From CALDTK01 sp965215115 (GTDB lineage: Bacteria > Bacteroidota > Bacteroidia > Chitinophagales > Saprospiraceae), in assembly GCA_965215115.1 (NCBI GenBank), contig OZ244050.1, forward strand, positions 1,426,001-1,490,000: DNA of 64,000 nt, read 5' to 3'. The translations under genes were made by a program, and so were the position numbers. The notes under the pieces were generated by a model. The model saw only the letters and a program-made list of their open reading frames with translations, had not been told where the DNA came from and did not search any database. How positions within the stretch are numbered: position 1 is the stretch's first letter; each line of letters starts with the position of its first letter. Below are positions 16,089-25,886 of this stretch, one piece after another.

Positions 16089-17631
16089 CTACTCTTCCGG
16101 AGCCGCTTGCTCCGAGCCAGTCGCCCCCACTCGCGCCAACTGGTAATAGCGCACCTCCTGCGACAACACGCCCCAGCGCCGCAGCAGCGCCACCACGGCC
16201 GCGGATTCCGCGGGAGACCTCAGCGGCGCCCAGGACAGCAGCGTGGCCTCGTCGCCGAGCACCAGCGTATCCCCGGCCCCGGCCGCCCGCAGCTCGGCGA
16301 GCAGGGCCCGCTGCCCGGCATTCTGGTCGGCGTCGAGCCGGTCCGCGTTCGTGAACGCGATCCCGACCGCGAGCAGCATGGGAGCGTACCACCTGATTTG
16401 GCGCGTTTCCGCAAAACGCAGGACCAGTAGGCTGGTATACGCCAACACGAACATCAGCCCGAGCGTGATCGGGAGCATCGTGTCGTAGCGCAGGATGTAC
16501 GGCCGGGCCGGACGGTAGCCCCCGAGCGGCAGCAACAGCAAGTACAGCACCGCGAAGGCCAGCAGCCACTTCGCGGCGGCCAGCGCGCGCCGCACGTACG
16601 GCGTCGGGGCGCGCCTGCGCAAAACGGCGTAGTTGACCAGCAGCGTCGCGACGATCAGCAGGTAGCCCGGCCGGCCGGTGAGCGTCTTGAAGATGCCGAC
16701 GGGCAGGCGGGCGTACCGCTCCGACAGCGGGATCGCCTGCGAGATCGTGAACGCGTTGAAGCTCCCGATGTACAGCGAGTAGACGGCCAGCACGCCCAGG
16801 GGCGCGAGGTAGACCCAGTGCTCGCGGGGGAGGCCGGCCACGGCCTGCAGGAGCCAGTGGCGCCGCGCAGGCCCAACGGATGGCCCGTCGCTCTGGTGAC
16901 TCGAATAGCTTTCGTACAGCCGGTGCGCCGCGTAAAGCGTGAGCCCGACGGCGATGATCCCGGGGTTGAGCGGACCGCTCAGGCAGACCGGCAGTGCCAG
17001 CAAGGGCCAGCACCAGGAGTAGCGCGGTCGCAGCGCGAGCGACGTACCGCGCCGCCAGGCCAGGATACCCGGCGCTAGGTAGACGAGCAAAAAGACCGTC
17101 GGCAAAGCGTAGAAGAACACGTAGGTCGGGGCCACGTCCACGATTCCCATCGAGCCCCGGTAGCCGTTGGTTTGGAACAGCGGCGTCACTAGGGCCGCCG
17201 CTACCCAAAAGTCCAGTCTCCGCGACGCCACGCCCCCGGCGGCGAACATAGCCACCAGACCCACGAGGGCACCCTGCGTGAGGGTTTTGGCGAAAGCCGC
17301 CGCCACGTACACACTGTCCGTAGGACTCGCGAAGGTCTGCAGGAGCCGCGGCGCAGTATTGAAGTACCGGTGCAGAGCCCACTGCCCGAAGAAGCGATTC
17401 GGATTGGGGTGCGTGGCCCCGTCGAGGAGTACCGTGAGCCCCAGCGGATCGGCCAGCACGGGCTCGATGTACGCGAACGGGAGCACGCCCTCGGGCAGGT
17501 CGCCGTCGAGCGGGGCGGCGTAGTGCTGCCGGAAGGAGAACGCCGAGGTCGCCGAGCACGAAGAGGACACACGCCGCGAGCAGCAAGCGGCGAAGAGCGG
17601 CGTTGGCGACCAGTGGCGTAGCTGAGGTCAT
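16089..17631 (-). CDS. Polytopic membrane protein of Bacteroidota (frameshifted near start)
   Basis: About 500 residues with roughly ten hydrophobic helices. The conserved block QHYAAPLDGDLPEGVLPFAY (about 35-55), then NPNRFFGQW and ALVTPLFQTNGYRGSMGIVD, belongs to a membrane protein family I recall from Bacteroidota, of unknown function, loosely similar to glycosyltransferase scaffolds. The first 30 residues (MTSATPLVANAALRRLLLAA, ending LGDLGVLL) are in a different frame from the rest; the slip is at about 17535. A one-base error would repair it. An internal ATG at 17570 is only an artefact start. A dispersed repeat at 17283-17297 is read AFAKT. The stop lies close to the HsdR stump. Confidence 0.7.
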
Positions 17632-17720
17632 TCGGCGGGAACTGCGCGGCGGCGCGCGATCGGCAGGGTGTGCGCGGCCCCAAACCTATGGCCCGCCAGT
17701 CAGGTCTGGGTAGCTTTGGG

Positions 17721-17735
17721 GGCTTTCGCCAAAAC
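17721..17735 (-). repeat. 15-bp dispersed hairpin repeat, intergenic copy
   Basis: The canonical sequence on the minus strand, in the 17632-17850 gap, which otherwise holds nothing I can support. Confidence 0.85.
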
Positions 17736-17850
17736 ACTCCCCAGCCGGCCGTGAGGTCCGCATCCTGCGGTAGCCACTTGGCCACCCCGAGCGAAGCGAC
17801 CGGCGGCGGGCCGGCTACTACCCAAACCACCCCCCCGCCACCAATCGCGC

Positions 17851-18327
17851 TCACGCCTTCGGGTGCTTGGGCCTCGTCGTCTGGCCGCGGGGCCTTTCGT
17901 ATCGCTCGAAGGTGGCGAGCGTCTCGCCCGCGGACCCGTACAGTACCAAACGCCCGCCCCGGTTCTCGAATCGCGCGACCTCGTGCAAGGCCTCCACGAG
18001 CCGTCCCGTACGCGCACCCTGCGGCGCGTCACAGACCTCGTGGCCGCGACCGAATCGCGAGAACGTAATCACGTCGTTCGCCGGGGTCGCATAGTCCAGC
18101 GTGTACTTCGTGCACTCACTCACCACGATGAGGTGGTGGTGGGTGTCGAAATGTAAGGTAGAGGCGGGCAGGGGCCGGCCTGTCTCACTGGGCGTGAGCG
18201 TCACCAGCCGCCAGGTAGTCTTCGCGAGCGCGTCGTCGGCCGCCGCCCCGAGCCGCCGCGACGTATCGCAGTGCAGCGCCGTGAAAAAGCACACAAACAG
18301 GGCTATGTAGCTCGAGGCCAAACGCAT
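17851..18327 (-). CDS. META-domain (HslJ-like) lipoprotein
   Basis: A 158-aa protein. The signal peptide ends in a lipobox (FFTALHC, Cys20). The mature part follows the META/HslJ pattern: TTWRLVTLTP near 37, then a strand-rich region with SECTKYTLDYATPANDVITF, a HEVCDAPQG segment and a closing GRLVLYGSAGETLATFERY. HslJ-type proteins are envelope proteins linked to heat or novobiocin tolerance in Escherichia coli; the exact role is unknown. It lies downstream of the large helicase in the same orientation, separated by about 55 bp, but a functional link is not implied. Confidence 0.7.
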   Translation of the reverse strand: MRLASSYIALFVCFFTALHCDTSRRLGAAADDALAKTTWRLVTLTPSETGRPLPASTLHFDTHHHLIVVSECTKYTLDYATPANDVITFSRFGRGHEVCDAPQGARTGRLVEALHEVARFENRGGRLVLYGSAGETLATFERYERPRGQTTRPKHPKA

Positions 18328-18381
18328 TTCAACAGGTGCTTCGAGTAGGAACGGTGGTAGGCGTGGGGCAGTTGAACGGCT

Positions 18382-21300
18382 CTACCCCCAGGCCCGCTCC
18401 ACGGCCTGCTCCACCCGCACCCGCGAGCTCCCACTCACCCGCGCCACCCCGATCCGCGACCCCATCTCCCGGATCAGCGCATCGCCATCCAGGCCCAGCG
18501 GCAGTAGCTCCCGCGCGAGGGCCTCCAACTCTACCAACGGAATATCCGCAATCCCGCGACTGTACGCCCCCGCCTCCAGCATCGGCGGCCGGAAGGTGAT
18601 CGGCTGCTCGACCTGCGCCGCGTCCCGGTACACCACCGTGTCCCCGCCCCGCTGCACGACGTGCCCCGCGCGCCGCACCTCCGGCTCCACGCGCTCGCGC
18701 ACTCGCGCCGTCATCCGCCCGAGCCCGAAGCCCGTGCCCGCCACCCGCTTCACCACTTCCTCCATCAGCAGCGGCGCCTCGCGCTCCAACACCAACTCGA
18801 TCATGCGCCGCAGTGCCGGCACCGCCTCCGTGTAGTAAAACACCTCGCTCAGCTCCCGCGCAAAATTCTTCGTGAGCGGCGCTAACTCCTCCTCCGTGAT
18901 CGGTTGGTACGTCACGGGCGGCGGCCCGGCGGCGGGCGGGGGGGGCGCGGCTCCCGGGCTCCGCCCCGGGCGCCCCCCCAGCCCGCCGCCGGGCAGCTGA
19001 TCATCAGCAGATAGAAGGGTAGCCGAGGCTGAGCCTTCGGCGCTCTGCCGTAGAGATTCCGCAGGCAAAACCATCGCTGGCTCCGTGGCTAATTCTGTCG
19101 CCGCCTCGTTTACCCGCCGCAACACCTTCCCGCTATCGTACCACCAGTCCAGACTCCACACCCGCTCCAGCTTCCACCCCAGCCCCTTCAGCACGGCTTC
19201 CCGCAGGATGTCCCGCTCCCGCGCCGTGGCTGCGTCGCGGTACCCCGGCCCGTCCAACTCAACCCCGAGTAGGTACTTCCCTTCCGCCTTTGGGTCGCGA
19301 ATCGCCAGGTCAATCCGGTAGCCGCTCACGCCCACGTCCAGGTCTACCTCGTGCCCCTCGGCCCGCAGCGCCTCCGCGATCGCGGCCTTGAGCCCGACGC
19401 CATCCGCCCCGCCCGCCGCATCCAGCACGCCACCCGCGTACGCCTTCGACCCGCGCCGCGCGAACTCCAGGAAGCGCCGTAGGTCCCGCGCGCCTTGCGC
19501 ATTGTCGCCGAGGCGATTCAGGTCGATCTGCTCCGGCTCCATGCTCGCGAACACGTGCATCTCCCGGCGCGCCCGCGTCACCGCCACGTTGAGGCGCCGC
19601 TCGCCCCCGACCGAGTTCATCGGCCCGAACGCCATACGGACCTTCCCCGACCTGTCCGGACCGTACGTGATCGAGAACAGGATCACGTCGCGCTCGTCGC
19701 CCTGGACGTTCTCGATGTTCTTCACGAACACCCGCTCGTCGAAGTCCGGGTCGAAGTGCCGGTCCAGCTCCGGGTATCGCGCACGCGCGGTCTCGAGCAT
19801 GTCCTCGATCACCGTGCGCTGCGCCATCCCGAAGGTCACCACGCCGAAGGTGCGCTTGCCCTCGGCCGGGTCACGCAGGCGCGCCACCAGGTACTCGACC
19901 AGCGCCTCGGCCTCCGCCCGGTTCTTGCCGCTCTGGTAGTCGAGCGACTCCACCTTATGAAACTCGACCGCGTCGTCCTCCGCCACCGGTGCCGGGAAGG
20001 TGTTCAGCTCGCCCTCGTAGTAGGTCCGGTTCGAGAACGCGATCAGGCTCTCGGCGCGGCTCCGGTAGTGCCACCGCAGGCGTTTCGACTGCAGGCTCGC
20101 CGCCTGCATCTCGTCGAGGATGCTCTCCATGTCCTCCACGAGCGCGTAGCCCTCCTCGGTGTCCTCGGCCGCGGCCGGCGCGTCGTCGGCCTCGTTCTTC
20201 TCGAAGAAACTCGTCGGCGGTAGCTGCTTCGAGTCCCCCACCACGATGACCTGCCGCCCGCGCGCGATCGCCCCCACCGCATCCCAGACCGGGATCTGCG
20301 AGGCCTCGTCGAAGACCACCACGTCGAAGCGGATCGCGCGGTCCGGCGGCAGGTACTGCGCCACCGACAGCGGCGACATCAGCAGACACGGCGTCAGCTC
20401 CGTGAGCAGCGGCCCCAATCCCTCGATCAGCGGCCGCACCGCCAGTTGCCTACGTTTCTTCTCCTTCTCGCTGTTCCAGACCGCCAGGTGCGGCCGCATC
20501 TCCTGCGTGTACAACTCCGAGCGCCGCGCCAGCAGTCGGCTCCTGATCTCGGCTTGCGCCAAAACCCGCACGCGCTCATCCAACTCCCGAAATCGCTGTA
20601 TCCGATCGCTCTGTACGCTTCCGCTAAAACCCGCCAACCGCGGGTCCCCCCCGATCATCGCCCCCGCCCACACCCGCGCAAACCCCAGCCCAAACTGCCG
20701 CTCACTCCGCTCCCCCCCAATCGACGCCCTCCCCAACAGCGCCTCCGCGAAATATCCCATCCCGAGCCGCTCCGCCTCCCGCCGCGCCTCCGCAAACAGT
20801 CCCCAATTCCGCCAGTGCGCCTGCCGCACCAGCAGTCCCTCCGCCACCCGAGCCAAAACCTCCAGATAATTCGGCGCCCCCGTCCAGCTATCAACCACGA
20901 CACCACCCCCAAGCGTCCCATCCCCACCCATACGGCTGTCACCAAAACGCGCCCCATTGCCACCAACACGTACCCCATCACCAGCACGATCACCGAGCCG
21001 ATCGCCAAGGCCTTCGCCCCCTCGGGGGTTGGGGGGGACGCCTTCGCCCCCTCGGGAGCTGGGGGGGACCCACGCCCCCTCCGCCGCCTCCAGCGCTCCC
21101 CACGCCCCCTGATACGCCCGTCCAGCTTCCACCGAATCCCTACCCTCCCGACCGTCGTCAAACAAGTTCCGGAACATCCGCTCCGCCCCCGTCACCGTCA
21201 GGCCCACCGCCTCCGCGCGCTCCACGAACCTCAACCAGTCCCCCGCGAAAGCCGCATACTCCCCAGCTTTCGCCAGATCCTCCCTCTCGAGCCGCTGCGC

Positions 21301-24300
21301 CGGGGCTCCCAGCTGTTGCAGAGCCCGGTTCAGGCCCTCGACCTGCACCAACGCCTCCAGATCCGCGGCCACGTCGGCCACCTCGCCCGTGCGACTGTAC
21401 CCCGCCAGTTCCTGCTTCAACCCGCGCTGCTCCCACCACTTCAAGAGCACGAACTTCTGCTCGCTGCTGCGCCACCTGACCCGCAGCGGTTCGGCGGCCA
21501 ACTGGCTTACCTCGGGCCGGAAGTCGGTCTTGAGTTTCGCGAAAGCGCCCGCGATCTCGGTCAGGAGCCGCGCCTCCTCGATGGCATTCCTGCGGTGCCT
21601 GCCCGAACCCACCGTTTCGGCGAGGCGTCGGAAGTCCTTCCCGCGCGCCCGCTGCACGAGGCCCGCCAGCACGTCGAGGTCCTCCAACACCACACGACTG
21701 TAATCCTGCCCCCCGATGTCGAGGGTTTTGGCGAAAGCCGCGTGCGCCTCACGGAAGGCCTCCACCGCCGCCGCCACCTGCCGCGCGTCACGCTCGAAGG
21801 CAGCCGCCTCAAAGTGGCCACGTAAGGGCGACAGGTCCGCGTGCGCGTCGACGGGGATGTCGGCCAGGGTCACGCCGAGTTGCCGCGCGACGGTCTTGCA
21901 GGCTGCTAAATCCTTCGCGTCCTGGGCCAGGGCCCACTCGGCCGGGGGGGCGGGCGCCGTGGCTGCGGCTGGGTGGTTGGCCTGCGAAACCGCCGCGTAC
22001 ACGCTCATCCCGGCCCGGCGCTCGTCGTGGAGTGCCGCGACCTGGTCGTTGAGTTCGGCCCGCAGCGCCCCGAGGCGCGCGGCCTCGTCGGTCCAGTGCG
22101 CGTCGTCCGCCGGCGCCACGGCCCAGGCGGCCTTGAGCTGGTCGTAGACGTGGGTCTTGGTGACCTTGTTGGAGTGCAGCTCGAGGCAAAAGTCCCCCAA
22201 TCCAATCTCGTTCAGGCGCCGCTCGACCACCTCGAGCGCGGCGGTTTTCTCGGACACGAACAGCACCGACTTGCCTTCGCCGAGGCACTGCGCGATGAGG
22301 TTGGTGATCGTCTGCGACTTGCCCGTGCCCGGCGGGCCCTCGAGCACGAAGTCGATCCCGAGCGAGGCCGCGCGCACGGCCGCCAGCTGCGACGCATCCG
22401 CCGACATCGGCGTGAGCATCTCGGCCACCGGGAAGGTCTCGTCGAGGTGCTCGCGGTCGGGGTACAGCGCCACGTCACTGCCGGGCACGTGGTAGGGCTC
22501 GCGCGGGCGCTCGATGAGGTGCGCGACGACGGGGTTTTCACGTAAGTGCCGCTCGAAACGGTCCAGGTCCCGCCACATCAGGTACTTCGCGAAGCTGAAC
22601 TCCCCGAGCGCCACGCCGGTCTCGACCTCCCAGCCCTCGACGTTGAGGAGTACCGAGCGGGCTTTCGCCAAAACGAGCGGTATGTCGATCCCGCTGTCGT
22701 CCTGCGGCAGCTCCTCGGTGAGGCCCTCGAAGGTCACGCCGGCCTCGCGGCGGAGCAACTCCTGGAGCGTCGGATTGAGCAGCGCCTCCTCGTCGCGGCG
22801 CGCGAGCGTGAAGGAGTTGCCGGCCTTGCGGCGCCGCAGTTCGACCGGCAGTAGGATGAGCGGCGCGCGGTACTCCGGCGCCTCGGCCGCGCCTTTGCGC
22901 GCGAAGCCGAGCGCCAGGTAGAGCGTGTTGGCACCGCCCTCCTCGGTGGCGGTGCGGGCGGCGCGCTCGAGCTTGATGAGTGTGCCGTAGAGGTCGGTGC
23001 TCGCGTCGGTGACCAGCAGCACGCCCCGCAACATTGCCTGGGCCACGGCCTGTGCGTGGTGCGCCTCCCCGAGTTCGCGCTGGAGCTTGGCGCCGCGGCC
23101 GCGCCCGGTGTCCACCTGGTCGAACGAGAACTTCGTCCCGGACGCCAGCGCGTCCTCGAGGGCGGCGGGGTCGACGTGGGGCAGGAGGATGTTGCTGCGC
23201 AGGGGCTTCCAGTTCAGGAGGCGGTTGCGGCGCGTGAGGTCGAGGAGGCGCTTCTTCCACTGGTCCACGCGCGCGGCGCCCCGCGGGATCGGGGCCTCGT
23301 CGGTGGCGAGCGCGGACGGCACGGCGGCTAGTGCCGTGAGGTCGAGCGCGGCCACGGTGGTCTGTTGACGCGCGATGCGCTCGCCGGCCTCTATGGCTTG
23401 CGAGATCGGGTGGATGCCCTCGCCGGTGCGCGCGGCGTGGACGTCGACCATCTCGCGCCAGCCCTCCGGGTTCGCGAGCGCCTGGCGCCCGAGCGCGATG
23501 CCGCCGTTGACGTCCGCGCCGGCCCCCGCCAAGGCCGTCGACTCGCAGGCGATGAGCAGGCCGCTGGCCTCCGCCTTGCGCAGCATCTGGAGGTCCCGAA
23601 CGGTACCGCCGCGCACCGGACTCGGGTGTAACCAGCACACGAGGTACGCGTGGCCCTTGATGAGCACGATGCCCGGGTGCAGTTCCGCCTGCTCGAGTAC
23701 GGCACAGGCGAGGGCCGTGAGGTCGAGACAATTCCCGAGGCCACTCCCGACCACCTCCGTCGGCGTGCGCACCTTCTGACCGTGCTCCTCGAAGCTCGAC
23801 GGCACCCCGACGTAGTGGATGTCCTGCTCGCGGATGGCCGTCAGCACCGCGATGACCTGGGCGCCGGCCGCGCGCGGGTCTTCCTTTTGGTAGCCGCTCA
23901 GCGCGAAGCCCGTCGGCACCAGCAGCTCCGCGGCGCGCCGCAGGAGGCGGGCTACGGCCGGATCGTTGGGGAGCACGTGCGCGGCCACGAGTTCAGGCAC
24001 GCCGGCATTGCCGCCCCAGTGGTGGGCCGGGAGCAGGCGGGTGTCCCCCCCAACGCCCACGGGGGCGAAGCCCTCGTCGATCGTGCTCAGCGTGCCCTCC
24101 GCGGTAGATGGCTCGGGGCCGTAGAGCGTCGCGGTCACGTGGGCGGTGAGGCCCTCGGAGAGTTGCGCGTAGAAATCGTAGTCGAGGTGGACCCCGGCGA
24201 GGGGCACGTCGAGCTGGCCGTGGGCGGGCACGGAGAGGTGGGTCCAGTCGTGGTGCAGGGCCTGGGCGGGATTCGAGCGCAACTCGAGGCGCAGGTCGGT

Positions 24301-24414
24301 GAGTGCGTCCGGCCCGTCGTTGACGATCGTGAGCCTCCGGATCGGCACTACGTCGTTGAGGCGCAAGGCGAGATTGAGGTAAGGCGAGAGCTCGAGGGCG
24401 AGGGAGAGCGGCAT
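18382..24414 (-). CDS. DUF4011-helicase-Vsr/DUF3320 protein, probable phage defence
   Basis: A 2010-aa multidomain protein. About 230-270 holds a transglutaminase-like GNCLDLTALACAVLEQ with KGHAYLVCWL. DUF4011 starts near 385 (WKKRLLDLTRRNRLLNWK). The SF1 helicase has Walker A LEGPPGTGKSQTITN near 695, DEAS-type Walker B VVVFDEASQIPVWDA, motif III VVGDSKQLPPTSFF, and motifs V-VI ending GGERRLNVAVTRARREMHVF. A Vsr/DUF559-like nuclease follows (GYRIDLAIRDP, then LLGVELDGPGYRDA), then DUF3320 near the end. I recall this architecture as the single-gene anti-phage system Hhe; the resemblance is by domain order. A low-complexity, Gly-rich insert with two 30-bp repeats lies at about 20900-21100. Five dispersed hairpin repeats are inside. 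Confidence 0.85.
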   Translation of the reverse strand: MPLSLALELSPYLNLALRLNDVVPIRRLTIVNDGPDALTDLRLELRSNPAQALHHDWTHLSVPAHGQLDVPLAGVHLDYDFYAQLSEGLTAHVTATLYGPEPSTAEGTLSTIDEGFAPVGVGGDTRLLPAHHWGGNAGVPELVAAHVLPNDPAVARLLRRAAELLVPTGFALSGYQKEDPRAAGAQVIAVLTAIREQDIHYVGVPSSFEEHGQKVRTPTEVVGSGLGNCLDLTALACAVLEQAELHPGIVLIKGHAYLVCWLHPSPVRGGTVRDLQMLRKAEASGLLIACESTALAGAGADVNGGIALGRQALANPEGWREMVDVHAARTGEGIHPISQAIEAGERIARQQTTVAALDLTALAAVPSALATDEAPIPRGAARVDQWKKRLLDLTRRNRLLNWKPLRSNILLPHVDPAALEDALASGTKFSFDQVDTGRGRGAKLQRELGEAHHAQAVAQAMLRGVLLVTDASTDLYGTLIKLERAARTATEEGGANTLYLALGFARKGAAEAPEYRAPLILLPVELRRRKAGNSFTLARRDEEALLNPTLQELLRREAGVTFEGLTEELPQDDSGIDIPLVLAKARSVLLNVEGWEVETGVALGEFSFAKYLMWRDLDRFERHLRENPVVAHLIERPREPYHVPGSDVALYPDREHLDETFPVAEMLTPMSADASQLAAVRAASLGIDFVLEGPPGTGKSQTITNLIAQCLGEGKSVLFVSEKTAALEVVERRLNEIGLGDFCLELHSNKVTKTHVYDQLKAAWAVAPADDAHWTDEAARLGALRAELNDQVAALHDERRAGMSVYAAVSQANHPAAATAPAPPAEWALAQDAKDLAACKTVARQLGVTLADIPVDAHADLSPLRGHFEAAAFERDARQVAAAVEAFREAHAAFAKTLDIGGQDYSRVVLEDLDVLAGLVQRARGKDFRRLAETVGSGRHRRNAIEEARLLTEIAGAFAKLKTDFRPEVSQLAAEPLRVRWRSSEQKFVLLKWWEQRGLKQELAGYSRTGEVADVAADLEALVQVEGLNRALQQLGAPAQRLEREDLAKAGEYAAFAGDWLRFVERAEAVGLTVTGAERMFRNLFDDGREGRDSVEAGRAYQGAWGALEAAEGAWVPPSSRGGEGVPPNPRGGEGLGDRLGDRAGDGVRVGGNGARFGDSRMGGDGTLGGGVVVDSWTGAPNYLEVLARVAEGLLVRQAHWRNWGLFAEARREAERLGMGYFAEALLGRASIGGERSERQFGLGFARVWAGAMIGGDPRLAGFSGSVQSDRIQRFRELDERVRVLAQAEIRSRLLARRSELYTQEMRPHLAVWNSEKEKKRRQLAVRPLIEGLGPLLTELTPCLLMSPLSVAQYLPPDRAIRFDVVVFDEASQIPVWDAVGAIARGRQVIVVGDSKQLPPTSFFEKNEADDAPAAAEDTEEGYALVEDMESILDEMQAASLQSKRLRWHYRSRAESLIAFSNRTYYEGELNTFPAPVAEDDAVEFHKVESLDYQSGKNRAEAEALVEYLVARLRDPAEGKRTFGVVTFGMAQRTVIEDMLETARARYPELDRHFDPDFDERVFVKNIENVQGDERDVILFSITYGPDRSGKVRMAFGPMNSVGGERRLNVAVTRARREMHVFASMEPEQIDLNRLGDNAQGARDLRRFLEFARRGSKAYAGGVLDAAGGADGVGLKAAIAEALRAEGHEVDLDVGVSGYRIDLAIRDPKAEGKYLLGVELDGPGYRDAATARERDILREAVLKGLGWKLERVWSLDWWYDSGKVLRRVNEAATELATEPAMVLPAESLRQSAEGSASATLLSADDQLPGGGLGGRPGRSPGAAPPPPAAGPPPVTYQPITEEELAPLTKNFARELSEVFYYTEAVPALRRMIELVLEREAPLLMEEVVKRVAGTGFGLGRMTARVRERVEPEVRRAGHVVQRGGDTVVYRDAAQVEQPITFRPPMLEAGAYSRGIADIPLVELEALARELLPLGLDGDALIREMGSRIGVARVSGSSRVRVEQAVERAWG
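21010..21069. repeat. Two 30-bp tandem repeats inside the helicase gene
   Basis: The unit begins GCCTTCGCCCCCTCGGG and ends TGGGGGGGAC. The two copies differ at two bases. They encode part of a glycine-rich loop in the helicase and keep the frame. Confidence 0.8.
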
Positions 24415-24592
24415 GGAGGGGGAAGGTAGCCCGCGGCGCGGAGCCCGCGGCGCGGAGCCTACGGCGCTCGCACGTTAGGGATCCCAGCGGGGTCCAACCA
24501 CGAGTAGCCCGGGTTCGAACCAGCAGGATCAAGAAAATCCGCACGTCAATTTCTCCGCCGCCCTTCTCCAAGGCGCGACCCACGACCCCGGG

Positions 24593-24660
24593 TACTTGCC
24601 CCGGACGCCGCCCCGTACTTTGCCCCGGACGCCGCCCCGTACTTTGCCCCGGACGCCGCC
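24593..24660. repeat. 24-bp tandem repeat, about three copies
   Basis: The unit is CCCCGGACGCCGCCCCGTAC followed by TTTG. It lies in the gap between the divergent helicase and ion-channel genes, about 50 bp before the channel start. Confidence 0.85.
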
Positions 24661-24707
24661 CTGGGCATACCCCCAAAACAGCACTCCCGAACAATCCCCC
24701 CCGCCCC

Positions 24708-25847
24708 GTGCTATCAAATCCTGTGGACATCAGCCAAGTCACCCTCTTCACCCTCGGCTTCGCCATCTACGCCCTCGTGATGTGGGACGTCCTCAAGACC
24801 ACCCTCTCGCTCCACGGCAGCGGCCCGCTCACCAACCTCATCGTCGGCGCCACCAACAAACTCATCTCCGCGCCGCCGGCCAAGTTCGGCGAGGACACCA
24901 ACCGCAGCGCCGTCGTGTTCTTCTTCGCCCGCTACTCCGGACTGCTCCTCACGTCCATCCTGTTCGTGATGTGGTTCGTCGGACTCACGGTGAGCCTCAC
25001 GCTCGTGCTCGCGAGCACCGCCGACAGCGTCACCCAGAACACCGACGGGTCGGGCGTCGACCTTTTCGAGCGACTCTACTTCGTGGCCGCGAGCGTCACC
25101 ACGGCCGGCTTCGGGGACTACGTCCCGAACGGCAACGGCTGGCGCTTCTTCACCATCGTCACCGCCACCAGCGGCCTCATCGTCACGACGCTCGGCATCT
25201 CGTACGTCATCAACCTCATCGGCGCCGTCGTCAACCAGCGCCAACTCGCGCGCTCGATCGTCAACCTCGGCACCACGCCGACCGACATCCTCTCGGCCTT
25301 CTACGACACCCAGGGCTTCGCGCCCTTCGGCGACTCCCTCCAGAGCATCGGCGACAGCATCCTGCTTCACGTCCAGCACCACCTCGCCTACCCGATGTGC
25401 CACTACGTCCGCGCCGACGACAACCGCAACTGCCTCCCGGCCGCCCTCGCGGTCTTCGACGAGACCCTCACCGTGCTGCTCTACGAGGTCCCCAAAGTCT
25501 ACCAACCCAACCTCGGGCACCTCTTCCTCGCGCGCCGCGCCGTGAGCGCCTACCTCGAGAACCTCCGCGACATCTACATCGACGAGGCCGACGAGGCCCC
25601 GCCCTGGCCCGAACTCACCTTCCTGATGACGAAGTGGCGAATCGTGCCCGCCGGCCGCGAGCGCGACCTCTCCGAGAACGAACGCGAGTCCATCCGCCAC
25701 CGCCGCCGCCTCCTGCGAGCCGCCGTACAGTCGCAGGGCCTGAGTTGGGACAACCTCGTCGAGTCCCTGCGGGGCGCCCCCGACGAGAGCCTGGACGCGG
25801 CGTTCGTCCCGCTGTTCGAAAGGGAGCAGGCCGAGAGCGTGCACTGA
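24708..25847 (+). CDS. Two-TM potassium-channel-like protein with cytosolic domain
   Basis: A 379-aa protein. A first hydrophobic helix at about 10-30 is followed by a pair of helices flanking a pore loop. The pore loop, FVAASVTTAGFGDYVPNG near residue 130, carries a K+-channel-like selectivity filter (T-x-G-F-G-D). The last pore helix is FFTIVTATSGLIVTTLGISYVINLI. From about residue 180 the protein is soluble and helical and could gate the pore. This is the Ion_trans_2 architecture in the inner membrane. The start is a GTG at 24708; another GTG at 24723 is possible. Whether it is selective for K+ is inferred from the filter only. Confidence 0.8.
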   Translation: MLSNPVDISQVTLFTLGFAIYALVMWDVLKTTLSLHGSGPLTNLIVGATNKLISAPPAKFGEDTNRSAVVFFFARYSGLLLTSILFVMWFVGLTVSLTLVLASTADSVTQNTDGSGVDLFERLYFVAASVTTAGFGDYVPNGNGWRFFTIVTATSGLIVTTLGISYVINLIGAVVNQRQLARSIVNLGTTPTDILSAFYDTQGFAPFGDSLQSIGDSILLHVQHHLAYPMCHYVRADDNRNCLPAALAVFDETLTVLLYEVPKVYQPNLGHLFLARRAVSAYLENLRDIYIDEADEAPPWPELTFLMTKWRIVPAGRERDLSENERESIRHRRRLLRAAVQSQGLSWDNLVESLRGAPDESLDAAFVPLFEREQAESVH

Positions 25848-25886
25848 AAGGTGGCAAGAGGGGGGGCAGGGCCCAACGCACACCTT

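Noticed and set aside
16405..16417. Degenerate copy GTTTTGCGGAAAC in the membrane-protein gene
   Set aside because: The stem does not pair beyond one base, so it was not counted.
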